Source: Siderastrea radians (lineage: Eukaryota > Cnidaria > Anthozoa > Scleractinia > Rhizangiidae). Taken from it: a stretch of 64,000 nucleotides of DNA. Both the position numbers and the translations under genes were made by a program. Below are positions 1-11,862 of this stretch, piece after piece (the stretch's first letter is position 1; every line of letters begins with the position of its first letter). The notes under the pieces are model-generated. The model was not told where the DNA came from. It worked only from the letters and a program-made list of their open reading frames with translations, and ran no database searches. The DNA is taken from assembly GCA_964017195.1 (NCBI GenBank), contig OZ024889.1:64113858-64177857 (forward strand), given 5' to 3'.

Positions 1-267
1 AGCAGTTTTAGCAGGCAAATAGATGGATTTTGACCAAATGTCTCGCCACTGAGGATCAATTTTTTGGTATCGCCGGATTTTTAGTTAGAGATGTCGGGAT
101 TCTGGGCATCTGATGTAAAGGTTAGAGTTAAGAGCTTATATCTCGTAAACGATCTTACACATTGTTCATATCTGGGGGAATAAATTGTCATACGCAGGCG
201 AGTACTGTTGTAACCTCAAAGTCCTGGGAACGAGGTTGGTACTGTTGCAGATTCGCTGCCAGAACGG

Positions 268-460
268 TGGGGGTACTCCGGCCCGTCTATTTAAGATAGG
301 TGTGTACCGCAAAGGTTCACCCTGGCCCTATTTAAGGATATAAAATCGAAAATTGATGCCCTTTTTAAGAACCAAACCCGGAGCCTCATAACCATGGCTT
401 AAGAACTGCAATTGAACCCTATCTAAGGATCACACAGAAATCACAATTCCAATAAGGGGC
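268..460. repeat. possible dispersed repeat copy
   Basis: This stretch repeatedly carries phrases close to ctatttaaggata and opens with a ggggtactcc motif that also opens 30415-30620. I read it as a decayed copy of an interspersed family. No coding potential or terminal inverted repeat is visible. Identity by eye is low, so the call is tentative. Confidence 0.3.
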
Positions 461-522
461 AAAATGGATACCGAATATTTAAGGACTGAGAACCTAAAAA
501 AACATACCCTTTTCCGCGGCAC

Positions 523-571
<49 letters not shown>
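523..571. repeat. (ATA)n microsatellite
   Basis: A nearly pure run of ATA/TAA triplets about 49 bp long. It carries no gene. Confidence 0.95.
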
Positions 572-574
<3 letters not shown>

Positions 575-628
575 GGTGCTTAAAAACGCATTTTACAACG
601 TATGGAAGTCTTAATGCTTTTTACATAT

Positions 629-763
629 ATATTATTTGCCGGCCGGGAGGTCCGTATTGAGAAAAACTGTGCCAGAGGTCTTGAGTACGCGGCCGAGGGC
701 CGTGCTCAAGACCGAGCGCACAGTTTTTCTCAATACGGACCGACCAAGGCCGGCAAATAATAT
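629..763. mobile_element. fold-back (palindromic) repeat, about 135 bp
   Basis: Two arms of roughly 60 bp are inverted copies of each other. The left arm opens attatttgccggcc and the right arm closes ggccggcaaataat. Both carry the block gtccgtattgagaaaaactg or its complement, and the GC-rich centre lies near 690. The RNA or single strand would form a long hairpin. No protein is encoded; open frames across it are artefacts of the palindrome. It may be one end of a larger non-autonomous element reaching to about 1140, but I cannot define that outer end. Confidence 0.8.
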
Positions 764-1177
764 TTTTATTTTTTTCTTGTTGTTTTTCAAAAGTTAAACG
801 TGTCTTGTTGTTTTCGGAAAGCAACGTTTTGCAAGCGCGCGTAAAATGAACCATGAAACGAAGCCGTTTGTGACACCAGAGCAGCAAAATACGCTTTTTT
901 ACTCTGTTAAAACTCAGAAATCACAGGAAGCAATATAACTAAAAGAAACCCCTTTATTTTCCCAAATTTCGATACATGTAGCTAACTCCTGCTCGATTTA
1001 CTCAAATGTTTGTCGAAAGGGAAAAGGCGATTTACATGATCCGTTCCGTTGACCGCGGTCAAGATCGGAAAATTCCGCCCGCTCCCGGAACCAATCAGAT
1101 TGCAGGATTTGGTTCATCTTGCCCGCTCACGCGCTGAGAAAAAAATAAAATAAGTTGTTTACCTAATCTAACTATAT

Positions 1178-1500
1178 TCACTTAAAAAGAAAAGTTTTTA
1201 ATCTCAATTTAAAAGAGTCAACTGTGGAACACTGTTTGATTATAATAGGCAAGTCATTCCAGAGCTCTGGTGCCATGACTGAGATGGATCTGTCACCATA
1301 GGTAACCACTTTAGTCTTTGGAATAGTCAGTAGGTTTAAGCTACATGATCGTAGTTAACGATGAGGCGTGTAGTTAAGTAGCAGCTCATTTAAATAGGCT
1401 GGAGCAAAGCCATGGAGGATTTTTAACGTGACCAGGAGAGTTTTAAGAGTAATTTTTTCTTTCACCAGAAGCCAGTACCTATATAGCACATATGCGGGAG
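1178..1500 (-). pseudogene. 3' end of a CR1/L2-like non-LTR retrotransposon ORF
   Basis: Read on the minus strand, the frame contains the conserved tail of many metazoan CR1/L2-type ORF2 proteins: LLVKEKITLKTLLVTLKIL, then AYLNELLLNYTPHR, then APELWNDLPI and a terminal TFLFK before a stop near 1178. There is an in-frame stop just after YTPHR, and everything upstream (endonuclease and most of the reverse transcriptase) is missing, so this is a dead 5'-truncated copy. The sequence beyond the stop is A/T-rich, as expected of a LINE 3' end. Assignment to CR1/L2 is from recognised motifs, not from an alignment. Confidence 0.7.
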
Positions 1501-3110
1501 TACTCCCCTCCGCCCCTCCCCCCCCCCCCCAGGCTGCCCGACGACACCAGTGTAATGAGCCCGAGGAAGATGCACTGGGTACCAAACGATAAAAAACCTT
1601 GAAGCCATAACGATCCAGGGATAAGTTTTATCCTCGTCAGAATATCAGAATTAAACACATTAAATCAAACATTTAGACTGAGTAAGCAACAACTTTTAAC
1701 AATGTTTGTTTTTTTTAATTTATTTACAGCCAAGGGTCTTCCCTGACCTACATACTATAGTCATTCGATTGCCAATCGGCTTGTAAAGAGAAGTTGTTTT
1801 ATTGCTTTTTTTTTCCTGCTGACCTTACGGTTAGAACACCAGACTGCAATATGTTTGAACAGTTAATCCCTTTAATTTACTTGCTTAATAGAAGTAGAGA
1901 ATAGCTAGCCTCTACCAGACTACCAATTATTTTATAGTTGAAACCTGAGTGTTTCATGATGTAGTTTAACGGTGTTTGATGTTTAAAGTCAACTTAGGCT
2001 AGTGCTTCTGCCGAAGTTTTAAGCAGAGAAACAAGGTTAAAAACGTGACCCAGTTTTATTCCACTCTGTCTGAAGGCATGAATTCATTGCATGCAACCCA
2101 ACGTTTGCCAATTTAAGTGAAACATCATGCTGTTTAATTGTTGTGGGCAAACAAATGCTCCTAGCTTGCAATCTCAAGCTACACACTTTGAAAATTAAAA
2201 TTAACTACGTTTTCAATTGGTACGGTGAACACCATAAAATAGGCACATCACTACTCCCTGGGGTGTCATTCGTCAATCCAAAAACTGGTATCAATGAAAA
2301 CGTAACCTTTTTTTCCCTTAAAAACAGTGGATCGGTTACTGAATACACAGCGCATGCCTACGAACAGCGAATAGACAATGAGAATCGAGCCAGTCACATC
2401 AGGCTTAAACTAAAATCGGGCCAGTAAGTCTCAATAACTTTTTCGTTCTTAATTCTCACCCTCAAGGGCATGAACGCGAAGAATAACAACTCAGTCTTAT
2501 TGTAACAGTAAAGCTCGCTGACAGGCGACACCGCACTCGTTTCAGAGATAAAGCCTATTCGGAAGATCGTAATGTTTCTACAAGCTTTGTTCATGTATCA
2601 CGATATCGGGTTCATTTAGCAAGACAATAAGCAAAAGAGAGAGCTCCAGACAAGGCCGATGTGTTGATTTCAACGCAAAAAGGCAGTATTTTATCAATTT
2701 TTGCAGCTGATGTCATTTCTTCACGTAGCCGGAATCAGCCTCACAGAAGGATGCACTACACGCGCATAGTAGAAAAAGTCGATCGCATGTGTGAAGAAGA
2801 AGCGAAATAATTTCAACTTTTCACGTTCAGAATTTTTGTTTTTGTTTAACTGGAGAGAATCAGTAAAGGAAACTTGTGATCTGTCGAAAGAAAACCTGGG
2901 GTTACACTGCAATTTAGAGAATATACTGATCATGAGTCCGTGAATAGACATTACAATATCCACTACCACTGTATTTGTCTATATTTCTTTCTCAGCGCGC
3001 GCTCGCTGCATGATTTGGCGTGACATTGCGACGCGAATTCAGTACATGCGCAGTAAGGATGTGCATAGACAATTAGCGCGAACTTCCTTAAGTTCCTCAG
3101 CGCTCGTCGT
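1501..3110. other. intergenic, nothing recognised
   Basis: A C-rich tract lies at 1518-1531. A 94-codon open frame at 2143-2427 starts on GTG and matches nothing I recognise. No exon-like or repeat structure is otherwise evident. Confidence 0.4.
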
Positions 3111-3866
3111 TTACATCTTTCCGAACCAAAACTGTGTGGTGGAATCTTTATTCACAGGACAGCGAAAAGCAGGGTTGACAAGAGAATAATACCCAAAATT
3201 AAATTCCAAGGATTTTCCCCTGTTAGGTCGGCTATCAAAATTACACTCTCCAGGCGCCAGACCGCTCAGGATGAACAGTGGGTAATCTGGATGGGTAATT
3301 GTAAAAACAGTGCAATTAATACACTGGTTACCCCGGATATTAATAAAATCGTAAGGCCTACAACTTGTGTACGGTGGAACATCACTCGGGGCTACCATGA
3401 CGTCAAAGGCATCAAACGAAGCGCGAAGGTAATCACGAAAGTTGACACCGAATTCTGTGAAATCGCAAGTTGCGCGCCAGTGAGTAGACTGGGACCGAAT
3501 GAACTGCATCTCAGCCAGTGAGAGACGATAACTCGACCAGTCGCTGGGAAGTGATTCATTTACAGGAAAGTCTTGAAACAGAGGCTTGTCGCTGAATACG
3601 TCCTTTTCTGATCCTCTTTGTCCTTTCTCAAGCGAGTAGCTTTGTACTAGTGTCCAGGCCCCTCCCGGTTCTGACTCGAAATCACAATAAACATTCAGGA
3701 CGCCGTTTGTTACGTTAACTATTTGAGAAATTCCATTGGCGTGACGCCCAGACAGTAATATGTCGTAACACGACTGGAGTTTTTTGTGACACCTATTGAC
3801 CGCAATAACCAGTGAGTTTTTTTTCATCCCGGCTTGTAACATCAGCTGAAGTGATCCTAAACGCAC
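3111..3866 (-). CDS. fibrinogen-like domain protein, long (probably last) exon
   Basis: The minus-strand frame of about 250 codons ends at a TAA (3113-3111) after FWFGKM. It opens the fibrinogen-like fold with SCYDILLSGRHANGISQIVN, then VYCDFESEPGGAWTLVQSYS. This is the cysteine-plus-GGxWTL signature that begins fibrinogen-related (FReD) domains and that the two three-exon genes in this window also carry. The later part (LSLAEMQFIRSQSTHW, FNFGYYSL) is divergent, and the usual C-terminal calcium-binding and cysteine pattern is not obvious. The frame is closed upstream by a stop at 3872-3870. The true exon start is therefore inside: candidate splice acceptors follow cttcag (near 3850) or caatag (near 3805), or translation could start at an internal ATG. 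No signal peptide or upstream exon was identified. A partner in recognition or matrix binding is only a family-level inference. Confidence 0.6.
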   Translation of the reverse strand: MRLGSLQLMLQAGMKKNSLVIAVNRCHKKLQSCYDILLSGRHANGISQIVNVTNGVLNVYCDFESEPGGAWTLVQSYSLEKGQRGSEKDVFSDKPLFQDFPVNESLPSDWSSYRLSLAEMQFIRSQSTHWRATCDFTEFGVNFRDYLRASFDAFDVMVAPSDVPPYTSCRPYDFINIRGNQCINCTVFTITHPDYPLFILSGLAPGECNFDSRPNRGKSLEFNFGYYSLVNPAFRCPVNKDSTTQFWFGKM

Positions 3867-4078
3867 ATATTAATAACCTGCGACTGAAACAGATAAGTAC
3901 CAGACGAAGGAATTTGGCCGCGCTTCAAGGAATCTCATTTTAATTTTGGCATGACAGACAAAAACAAATAAGCATTTCATGTGATATATGTTGCGCCGGG
4001 TTAGGCCGTCAGTTATCTCATAAAAGTTATGTTTATTTAGTGAGGAGGGTAACACTGACTTATCGAAAAAGAACACGT
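3866..4078. repeat. local duplication, copy 1
   Basis: This block is repeated in the same orientation at 4906-5106. Shared stretches include gaaggaatttggccgcgctt, ctcattttaattttggcatg and ttatgtttatttagtg. It begins immediately at the 5' side of the fibrinogen-like exon, so the duplication may include the intron or 5' flank of that gene. Confidence 0.8.
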
Positions 4079-4905
4079 GCTTACTGCAGTCACAGGCCTT
4101 CTCATTTCCCAAAGCTGATCTAAAATTGATTATATGCTGCTTAGTGAAAAAAAGGGGAAGAGGCCCGTATGGTGGAAACAAGAGAATAAACGCGCGTTAA
4201 CTCGATTTTTGTTGTTATGCGGGTCCGATTCACTTTCTTCGTAAACAAAGATCATCCGCTCTGAGATAAAGCAAATTTTGTAGAAACGGCAAATTTACCC
4301 TCAGAACTGAACTTAAATGTTTTTGTGGAAACCAAGCCAACATCGAATTCTGATTGACAGTTTGTTGGCATGCCAGCTGATTCAAACATGATTCCAGCAT
4401 GATTCTAACTTATTAACTTAACCAGAAGTTTATATCATCAATGGCCGCATTTCACGTGGGTGTTTTTAAAGTGCAAGCAGTCTAAAAGCACATGTAAATC
4501 CGTCATGTTTGCAAGCTTAACAGAGGCTGTAGATTAATTCTAAGAAAAAATAAGACAACATTGCAGTAAATTGCACGTTCAACAATTTTATCCTACCTTA
4601 ACATTAACATTCAGCTATCTCTCCTCCTTTCCCCCTACCCTAGTGGTTTTGGGATTTATCATTTTAGCATTTTCCAAGGCTTGTTAGTTTTATACGTACG
4701 ACTGTATTTTGCGTTATTACATTTTGTGGCGCAAAAGTAACTATATTCTACTTGTCATTAAAGTAGCAGCAATTGCTAGATGAAGATATCGGCTTGGCTT
4801 CATGAAACGAAATGTTATAAGCTCTAGAATATTAAAAAATAATGATAATTGGTCTACCTTTTCAGGATTGAAAGCCCAGTTTTCATCGCTCACATGAAGT
4901 GAAAA
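4079..4905. other. spacer between duplicated blocks, nothing recognised
   Basis: A/T-rich sequence without a convincing exon, TIR or tandem repeat. Confidence 0.4.
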
Positions 4906-5106
4906 GTGATTAATATGCAGCAACTGAAACAGACGAATATCAGGCGAAGGAATTTGGCCGCGCTTCAAGGCATCTCATTTTAATTTTGGCATGATAGACA
5001 AAAAAAATAAAACGTTCATGTAATATGCTGCGATTAGGCCGTCAGTTATCTGAAAAAATTATGTTTATTTAGTGGGGAGGGTAAAGTTATCGGAAAAGAA
5101 CACGTT
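4906..5106. repeat. local duplication, copy 2
   Basis: Second copy of the block at 3866-4078, in the same orientation, with small indels. It has no adjacent fibrinogen-like coding sequence. Confidence 0.8.
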
Positions 5107-6479
5107 AGCGCTAATTGTCTCCACCGAGAGAGGATTCTCTCTTGTCTCCATTCAGTGCCAGTAAGCTTAATTGACAGTTTTCATGTGATGTGACAAAATT
5201 CTAAAACGTAAACTAAAGCCACCACAAAGTCGATCTTTTAATATATTCAACACACCAGTAAGATAAATCTTCAAGGAAAGTTTCATGTTGCTTCGTTTTG
5301 CAATTTGATCAAATTCAAGTTTGAAGAGAAACTAAGAATGTTGATTTCATTAGCTGCCTTGTGTCTTGCACTACCGTATTGGTGCCGCAAAGAGGGGCAC
5401 CAACGTGGCGGACGCATACTGTATCTCGTGATTTTCTGAAAAATATTTTCTCGGTAATTCCGTTCTAAAGAGTTCTCTAATTGAAGAATTTGTAAGAACA
5501 GTGACCGTTCAGTTGCAATCGGAAGTGAAATATTATCTACAATCAAGTTCAAGTTCTATAGACCAAGAAATTGTTTTCGTTATTTGTTTTCAACTACTGT
5601 TTAACTCCTTTGTGTCTGACTGGTGCTCATGCAAGCATACTCATTTTATGAAAACCGAGAGTTAGAGTCTAATGGGATTCACTAGCTAAAAAGAGAATTT
5701 TTCAATAAATTGCGCATTAAAAAATATATAGTTTCATTGTATATGATACGTGAATTTTAAGCTTATAGCAATTTTCAATATTACACTGAAATAAGTGTGT
5801 CTGAGGATAGTCAGACGTTATTAGTACTAAAAGGTTGATATTACTAACAGTGAAAAGATTTCAAACAAAGACCTTTTGGCTTAAAGATTTGACAGCTTAA
5901 AAAACAATTGTTAAACTAAACCAGCCAATTTCATTTGTCTTTTAAAGAACGTTTTATCGAAAAAACACATTGTCTTGTTTTCAATTTCTTTGAAATAGAA
6001 TTTTTTCAATTTCTGTGAAATAGAAATTGAAATTAAACCTACTTAAGTCCCTGTCTAGACAGTGCAAATCCCTCCTGTCCATGGGTTTGACTATCTCATG
6101 CAGTCAAGTTTGCTTAATTTATTTGAGGGCCTCAATATGCTAACGACTTCATAGAGGTCCATGTCATAGAAGCCCATGCCTTTGAAAAAGTTGACCAGAA
6201 AAAAAAAATTTCACAGTTAGCATCTTAACACTCGTTATTTCTGTCAATACTAATACACTCATTTTTGTTTTATATGAACGCGTAAAATTTGGCTGAGCCT
6301 GAGGATGTTCTTATTTTAGCCCATACATTTTCTTAAATTAATTTTGGGGCAAATCTCAGCCTCAACGTTCTTATAAAAATGGTTCTTATTAAGAGGCAAA
6401 TTGGTGTATTTCAAACGCTATATTCTTCTTCAGGGAGGTTGATTATACATGAATCATTGAATGCTTAAAAGTAACAGGG
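5107..6479. other. intergenic, nothing recognised
   Basis: A/T-rich DNA. No exon 1 (PAN/apple) for the broken fibrinogen-like copy downstream could be found here on either strand. Confidence 0.4.
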
Positions 6480-6607
6480 GCTCTCAATAAAGCCCAAAAG
6501 GGTTTGTCTAGAGTCCCTGCTCTATTTAATATCATCACAGTGCATGCATCTATGTAACTAGACTAACTATAGAGCGAAATGAAGATTGAATGGAATTGAA
6601 TTGAATT
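6480..6607 (+). repeat. probable LINE 3' tail with (GAATT)n
   Basis: The run ends in gaatggaattgaattgaatt. Short pentamer tails of this kind mark the 3' ends of several metazoan non-LTR families. No ORF fragment is attached, so the assignment is tentative. Confidence 0.35.
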
Positions 6608-6728
6608 GTTAGCCTCTGATACACCGTGTAAGAGGAGCAAAACAAATGCTGGAAAAAACCAAGTTCGCTGAGCGGGAATCGGGCCCACCCCCCCCCCCCC
6701 CTCCTCTTTTAATTACGGTTTCTTGCAG

Positions 6729-8555
6729 CAAGAAAAAGTTCAAAAGCCTCGGTTCTAGTCTCTTCCTGCAAAGACGTCATTGTGAGCGTGTAGCTCGGGG
6801 TGAGTACTGGATTGAACCAACAGCCTCAGGGGACCCCTTCACAGTATTTTGTGACATGGTCACTGATAGAGGTAAGATTGATAACACTATTCACACTGCA
6901 TAAATTATAAGCAGAGCATATAAGCTCAGTAACTTATGAATAAGTTGTCATTGTCAAGTGCAGCGGTGCAGGGAACACCAAGTGCGGGGTGATCACTATT
7001 GGGTAGGAAATGTCAAGGGATGGATCAGGGAGCTGAAAGAATGGCACTTCGTTTCTAAGTAGACAATAAATGGAACCCTCTTGCACGAAATCTTACAAGC
7101 CTGAGTCTAGCGTGAATCCCATGTGATCAGGGATAAGCACTTGTTTGGCAAAGGTCAGTATTTTTATTGCTGATATGGGTAACGTGACTGTTAAATTCAA
7201 AATAGGCGATCAAGGATTTCATTGGCCCCAAGTTGTTAATAGAATATCCTTAAGAGGTCGGCAAACATCCTTTGTCTCCTGAGTAGGCTGGGTGAGCCTT
7301 TAACCTTGCTGTTCGCCTGCTTTGACTGGTATGGTTTGCCCACCCACCCTCCCACAGAGGACGACTCTTGCCCCTTGGCCAAACTTTGATTCATTGCTGA
7401 AGGACAGTGCCTCCTAATATAGATGTGTATTTGCAAAGGTTATGACTGTGGGGAAAACGTAGATCTTAGCAAGGGTTATTGGAATCCAAAAAGAAAAATG
7501 TGGGTAACCACGCATTTTTCGGAGATACTTAAGCAACCGTAATTCTAAAAAAGCGTTAAAATACAAAGAATGTATGGCAATTTCTTTCAACATTTAAGCT
7601 CAATTATGTCTGAAAAATGCGTAGTTACCCCCCAATTTTCTTTTTGGTTTCTGATAGCCCTTGCTAAGATCTGCTTTTTCCACATAGTCATAAACCGCGC
7701 AAAAATTTTGTTGTATTAGGGGGCGAATTCCTTAAGAAACCCGCATATCCCGAGATGCGCAGAACATGTGCGCAGTAACAAAAGGAGGCACCGTCCTTAA
7801 TGCGATGCGGCAATGGTTGCGGTGTACTTTCTTCCAAGTGCTTTAATGTGCTTAAGGGCGTCTTGGATTGCCAAGTTTGTGTTAAGAAGGAGACAGAAGA
7901 GAATGAAAACAGAAACTCGTAGATTGCTTTTAATGCAATTTAAATTATGTTAAGGAAGGGACTACAAATTGAAAAAACATTATTAATCTAGAATTTATTG
8001 GAGTGGCTGCTTTAAGTGTGCCGTTAACGACTTCAGAGAGCATCAGGTTGATTATGATTACGAGTTATTTTTCCTGTTTGTGGTATCTTTTTCCCAGGCG
8101 GATGTATTCTCATCACTCGGCTTATTATGAGAAATCCGGATTCTGTGCAAGATAAAGGAGTCCGATCGAATTCGTATAAAACAATCCTTCCGATCTACAA
8201 CTCCTACAGCCGGCTTTAATCAGTTTAAACAAGTCATGGGCTTCACTCACGTAGAGTTTTACTGTTTTAAAAAGAAAACAGGCAGAGTACTTCACATTAT
8301 GAACAACAAGAATACCACCAGAATGGGCGTAGTGAAAATTTCTTTTTTAGCACTTCTGACGTAATTCCCGTTGCTTGTTCGTGCCTTTTAGATGACAACT
8401 CGTCTCTAGCCGCGAACTGTGATAAATGGGGTTATACGCAGTCAAACCGATGGGGACATAATTCGTACTTAAATGATATCCACCTTTTTGTGAGACCAAG
8501 TGTGTCGACCAAGAAGACAGTTTGTCCCTTGGTGACACATGGCAGATTTTTGTAA
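6729..8555 (+). pseudogene. broken apple/fibrinogen-like gene copy (exons 2 and 3 only)
   Basis: Two blocks match exons 2 and 3 of the intact gene at 14768-18011. Exon 2 (6729-6871) keeps its acceptor (cttgcag) and its donor (gaggtaag), with EYWIEPTASGDPFTVFCDMV still readable. It is 143 nt instead of 150, so the frame breaks after CKDVIVSV with an in-frame TAG. Exon 3 (8098-8555) follows a good acceptor (tttcccag). It starts with MRNPDSVQDKGVRSNSYK and later shows SSLAANCDKWGY, but has several deletions (for example after the SYKTILP block), a lost ACGS region and a shortened tail. No exon 1 with signal peptide and PAN domain was found upstream. The copy is dead and shares its tail pattern (ttggtgacacatggcag) with the plus-strand gene, which suggests that gene as closest relative. 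Confidence 0.85.
7438..7695. mobile_element. MITE-like fold-back element, about 255 bp
   Basis: Long inverted termini of about 95 bp. The left arm runs ttatgactgtgggg, agatcttagcaaggg, ccaaaaagaaaa and gtaaccacgcatttttc. The right arm repeats these in reverse complement and ends ccacatagtcataa. The element lies inside the intron between the two surviving exons of the broken fibrinogen-like copy. No ORF is present, so it is non-autonomous. Confidence 0.85.
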
Positions 8556-10630
8556 TATAGGGAAACTCCCTGATGGAGGTACGTACCAGGGGAAATTTGG
8601 TAGAACCGCCCAGCGTTTTTGTTGTGTTACAATACTTTAGCAAAGCTTGTGTACTATTCAACAAGATGAGGTAAACATTTTCGGTTGAGGCGCTACTGAG
8701 GGCAAGTGACAAAATCCAAAATGATGGGCAAAGTGGCAGGGGGAGGGGTTCGGTTCCCAGTGGACTCTGTTTTTTTTTCTGTCCCATGCAAGCTCGCAGC
8801 ATTTATAGACCTAACTGAAGAAACGTTTTCGGGGTAAAAACATAAACCATGACCTATACGACCCAGTGGTTTTCTGGGAAGCGGAAGAACCTGCTTTGAT
8901 TCTCAGACACCGTGCACATCATTAATAATGGACGGAAAAAACAAAAACTGATAGATATACTCCAACATCTCTCCATGAATAAAAAATACCTTGAATATGG
9001 ATCTCAGAACGGAACGGAGTAACAAGCCTGCCGTGCTGTTTTCCCAGAACTCCATAATGTCGCATCTTTCATGGTTTATACTTATTTCAAGACAAAGTTT
9101 TTTCAATCAGGTGTATATATGCTCCTTCTTAGTTTTCTATTGTTGTTGATACTGGCGCGGTATTGAAAGAAAGCTGGTAATTTAAAGCTGGTTGAAGAAA
9201 TAATACATCGTGTAATTAGAAGGTTACTGAAAAACTTCAGTAGAAATATTAAAACTAATGCTGTCCGACATTTTTCCTTAATAGTGATGGTAGTACCATC
9301 GAAACATCGGAGAGCAATAGTTTAAATATTTCTTTTGAAGAAATAAGAAAGATGTAAATAACTTATTTTTAAGTCAAGCCACAATAAAATCCAGGTAAAG
9401 TGAAAACAAGACTTTTCTCATCACAGTCTGTTATTTCAGGGATAGGAGGTGCATACGCACGCTTTTTTAAACAATTATATACTGTTCATCGCCGCATGTC
9501 TTTAGAAAAGTTCAATAGTATGAAAGAAATATAGAGGAAAACTGTAGCTTGGTCTTCAAGGTATCGGTTAGGGCTAGAAATTTTTCCTGGCAAGTTTAAT
9601 CGCTTTGTTTTGAAAGTTTGGCGTATCCAAGCCAACTAGACATCAGTGGGATAGCGTTGAAATATAGGCAGCCAAGCAATTCATTTGTTAGACGCTTATT
9701 AGTTCCAAAACAGGCGTTAGGTACCAGAACTGTCACATTGATGGCCAAGAAATTAAAAGCATTCTTTGGATGATTAATTTTAAAATAACTACTAAGCTAA
9801 GCTGGAACTTGCTCACCGCGTCATATGTAACTTACTCAGGGCTCATGAAAACTGAGGCCATGTTTTCAAGGTACCAGATCAATCTAGATCGGCCGTACAT
9901 TTTATTGGACTAGGTATCGATTGGCGTTGTTTGTATATGGGAATCTAAAACCTGTGTGGTCTGTTTCCGGTAAGTTTTGTTTAAAACATGAAGTCGTATC
10001 AGCATGGCTTGTAAGTAAGATCAATTAAAAACTCCAGCCATCTTAGCGACATTTTTGCTTCCTAGAGAAACAATCCACAATAAGTAATATTAGACTATTG
10101 AGAAAACATCACGCTATTGTAATACATAATTAAAACACAAGAGTCACTCTCGGTTTATTATAACAATGAACCATGATTTTTTCAGCTGGTGCTCGGATCA
10201 AAGCCATTTACGGCACGTTTCCATTAGCTGTGTCTCAAATATTAGAAAATTTTTGGTCGAAAGCTTAACGTTTTGGATAAGTCACCAAAAGAAACACTTT
10301 GTGTAATATGCAGTTCTAGAACAAGGTGAGTGAGCTGAGTAGCTATCCTGTGATTGACCATGAGCATAAAAGAGGGTTCACTAATATAGTTATGACATAG
10401 TTAAAGAAGTTTCCTAAAAAAAGGTTCTGAATTTGCGATTCTGTCATCTCAAAACTATAGAAAGGCGAAGTTCGATATCAGCGCAGAGGCACATGATTCG
10501 AATGATTCCCAAGTTTTTTGTTATTGTTGTTGTTGTTGTTTTTTTTTTGTTTTTTTTTTGTTTAGAAATCGCAAGAGTATGGCGCTCTATTCGTACAGGA
10601 GGTAGCTTATCTCATTGAGGGAAGGTGCAA
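8556..10630. other. intergenic, nothing recognised except a (GTT)n/poly-T tract
   Basis: A (GTT)n plus T-rich run is present at about 10519-10563. I see no exon, RNA gene or inverted repeat worth calling in the rest. Confidence 0.4.
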
Positions 10631-10633
10631 CAA

Positions 10634-11333
10634 GTACCTGGAGGGGGAGTTGGGAAATGGGTAAAATACGGCTCAAAATTTAGTCGCCCCCCCCCCCCAT
10701 CTCACTAAGCAAAACTTAATTTTAACCTCCCCTCCCCTGCTTCCTCCCCGCATTGGTTCCCTCATACCTAATTTACGTGTTGGATGTCTTCCTCCGGCAC
10801 AAAAAGTACTTCAAATGACTCTTCAAATGACTTTGCTAAATAATGAAACTGTTCATATTTACATAGTACAATTTATTGCTATTAAATTCAACAGTTGGGT
10901 TTTCCATTCTTTTAATTGTAATACCATGTAGGCTATCCTACATTGTCATCTTTCTTTTTCATTGAATAACATCATAGTGCAACTTTTACAACGTTTAAGG
11001 GTCCCTGTTTCAGTAAACCTGGTGCCAATAAGGTAGCACTGTTTAAATTTATAACAGAGGCATTCCTTTCCTGCTGCATGACATGCAGAAAGGAAAAAAT
11101 CAGCCAGTTCAGAGATCAAAGTTTAATTCCAGTGTAAGTGAGAATAAATATTTGAACTCTAATAGCTCTTCTACCACTTTTCCAGTTTGTGAAAAAGAGT
11201 GAAAAAAGTAATGCACCCCTTTATGTATTGAATTTACATCCAACCCTCCCCCCTCTCTCTAGTTGTGATTTTCCCCTACACCCGCCTCTGGTTTCCCAAC
11301 CCCCCCTCCCCCGCCCCACCCCCTCCAGGTAAT
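10634..11333. mobile_element. possible non-autonomous DNA element, about 700 bp
   Basis: The left end agtacctggagggggagt and right end accccctccaggtaatta are inverted copies, followed inward by G-rich versus C-rich blocks (ttgggaaa and tttcccaa). No transposase is encoded. The low complexity of the termini makes this weaker than the other MITE calls. Confidence 0.4.
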
Positions 11334-11369
11334 TACAAAATCAAGAACGAAATGATCAAATCCAGCTTA

Positions 11370-11862
11370 AACGAGTTAATGCCTGTTTATTTGAAATTAT
11401 TTAATGCTGTTCTTAGCTCGGGCACTATGCCTCAAACATGATGCGGTGATCCCTCAAATTATCGGGGAACATGTATTTCTAGTTGTCTTGGTAAACTATT
11501 TTGTTCAATTCTTAATCAAAGACTTCTTGAACACGTTCAGTCGCTAGACATACTTCATAAATCTCAAATTGGTTTTCTAGCAAATAATCGAACAGCAGAC
11601 CATGTTCTTACACTACGAACATTAATAGACAAATATGTCAATTGTCACCAAACGAAACTATATGCATGTTTTGTGGATTTTAGAAAAGCATTTGATTCGA
11701 TCTGGCATGACGAACTTCTATACAAGCTGTTACAATCAATGTCCGAGGAAACTTCTATAATGTAATTAAAAGTTCATACTCGAATTCTACCTCCTCTGTT
11801 AGAATTGGAAATAGCCCAACGCGATCTTTTCAATACGCCAGAGGTGTGCGCCAAGGCTGCAG
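11370..11862 (+). pseudogene. non-LTR reverse transcriptase fragment
   Basis: In one frame the sequence reads LNQRLLEHVQSLDILHKSQI, then GFLANNRTADHVLTL, then CFVDFRKAFDSIWHDELLYK. The last is the reverse-transcriptase block with the first catalytic Asp (xDFxKAFD). A shifted frame continues RIGNSPTRSF and RGVRQGC and then the match ends abruptly near 11862. Frameshifts near 11745 and stops upstream show decay. The element is of a LINE type. It may be the 5' part of the same copy whose C-terminus is at 14060-14695, with about 2.2 kb inserted or replaced between them. Confidence 0.7.

Noticed and set aside
2143..2427. 94-codon open frame
   Set aside because: Starts on GTG, has no motif, no splice context and no neighbouring exon.
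8347..8802. 151-codon minus-strand open frame
   Set aside because: It is the antisense of the broken fibrinogen-like exon 3 and its flank.
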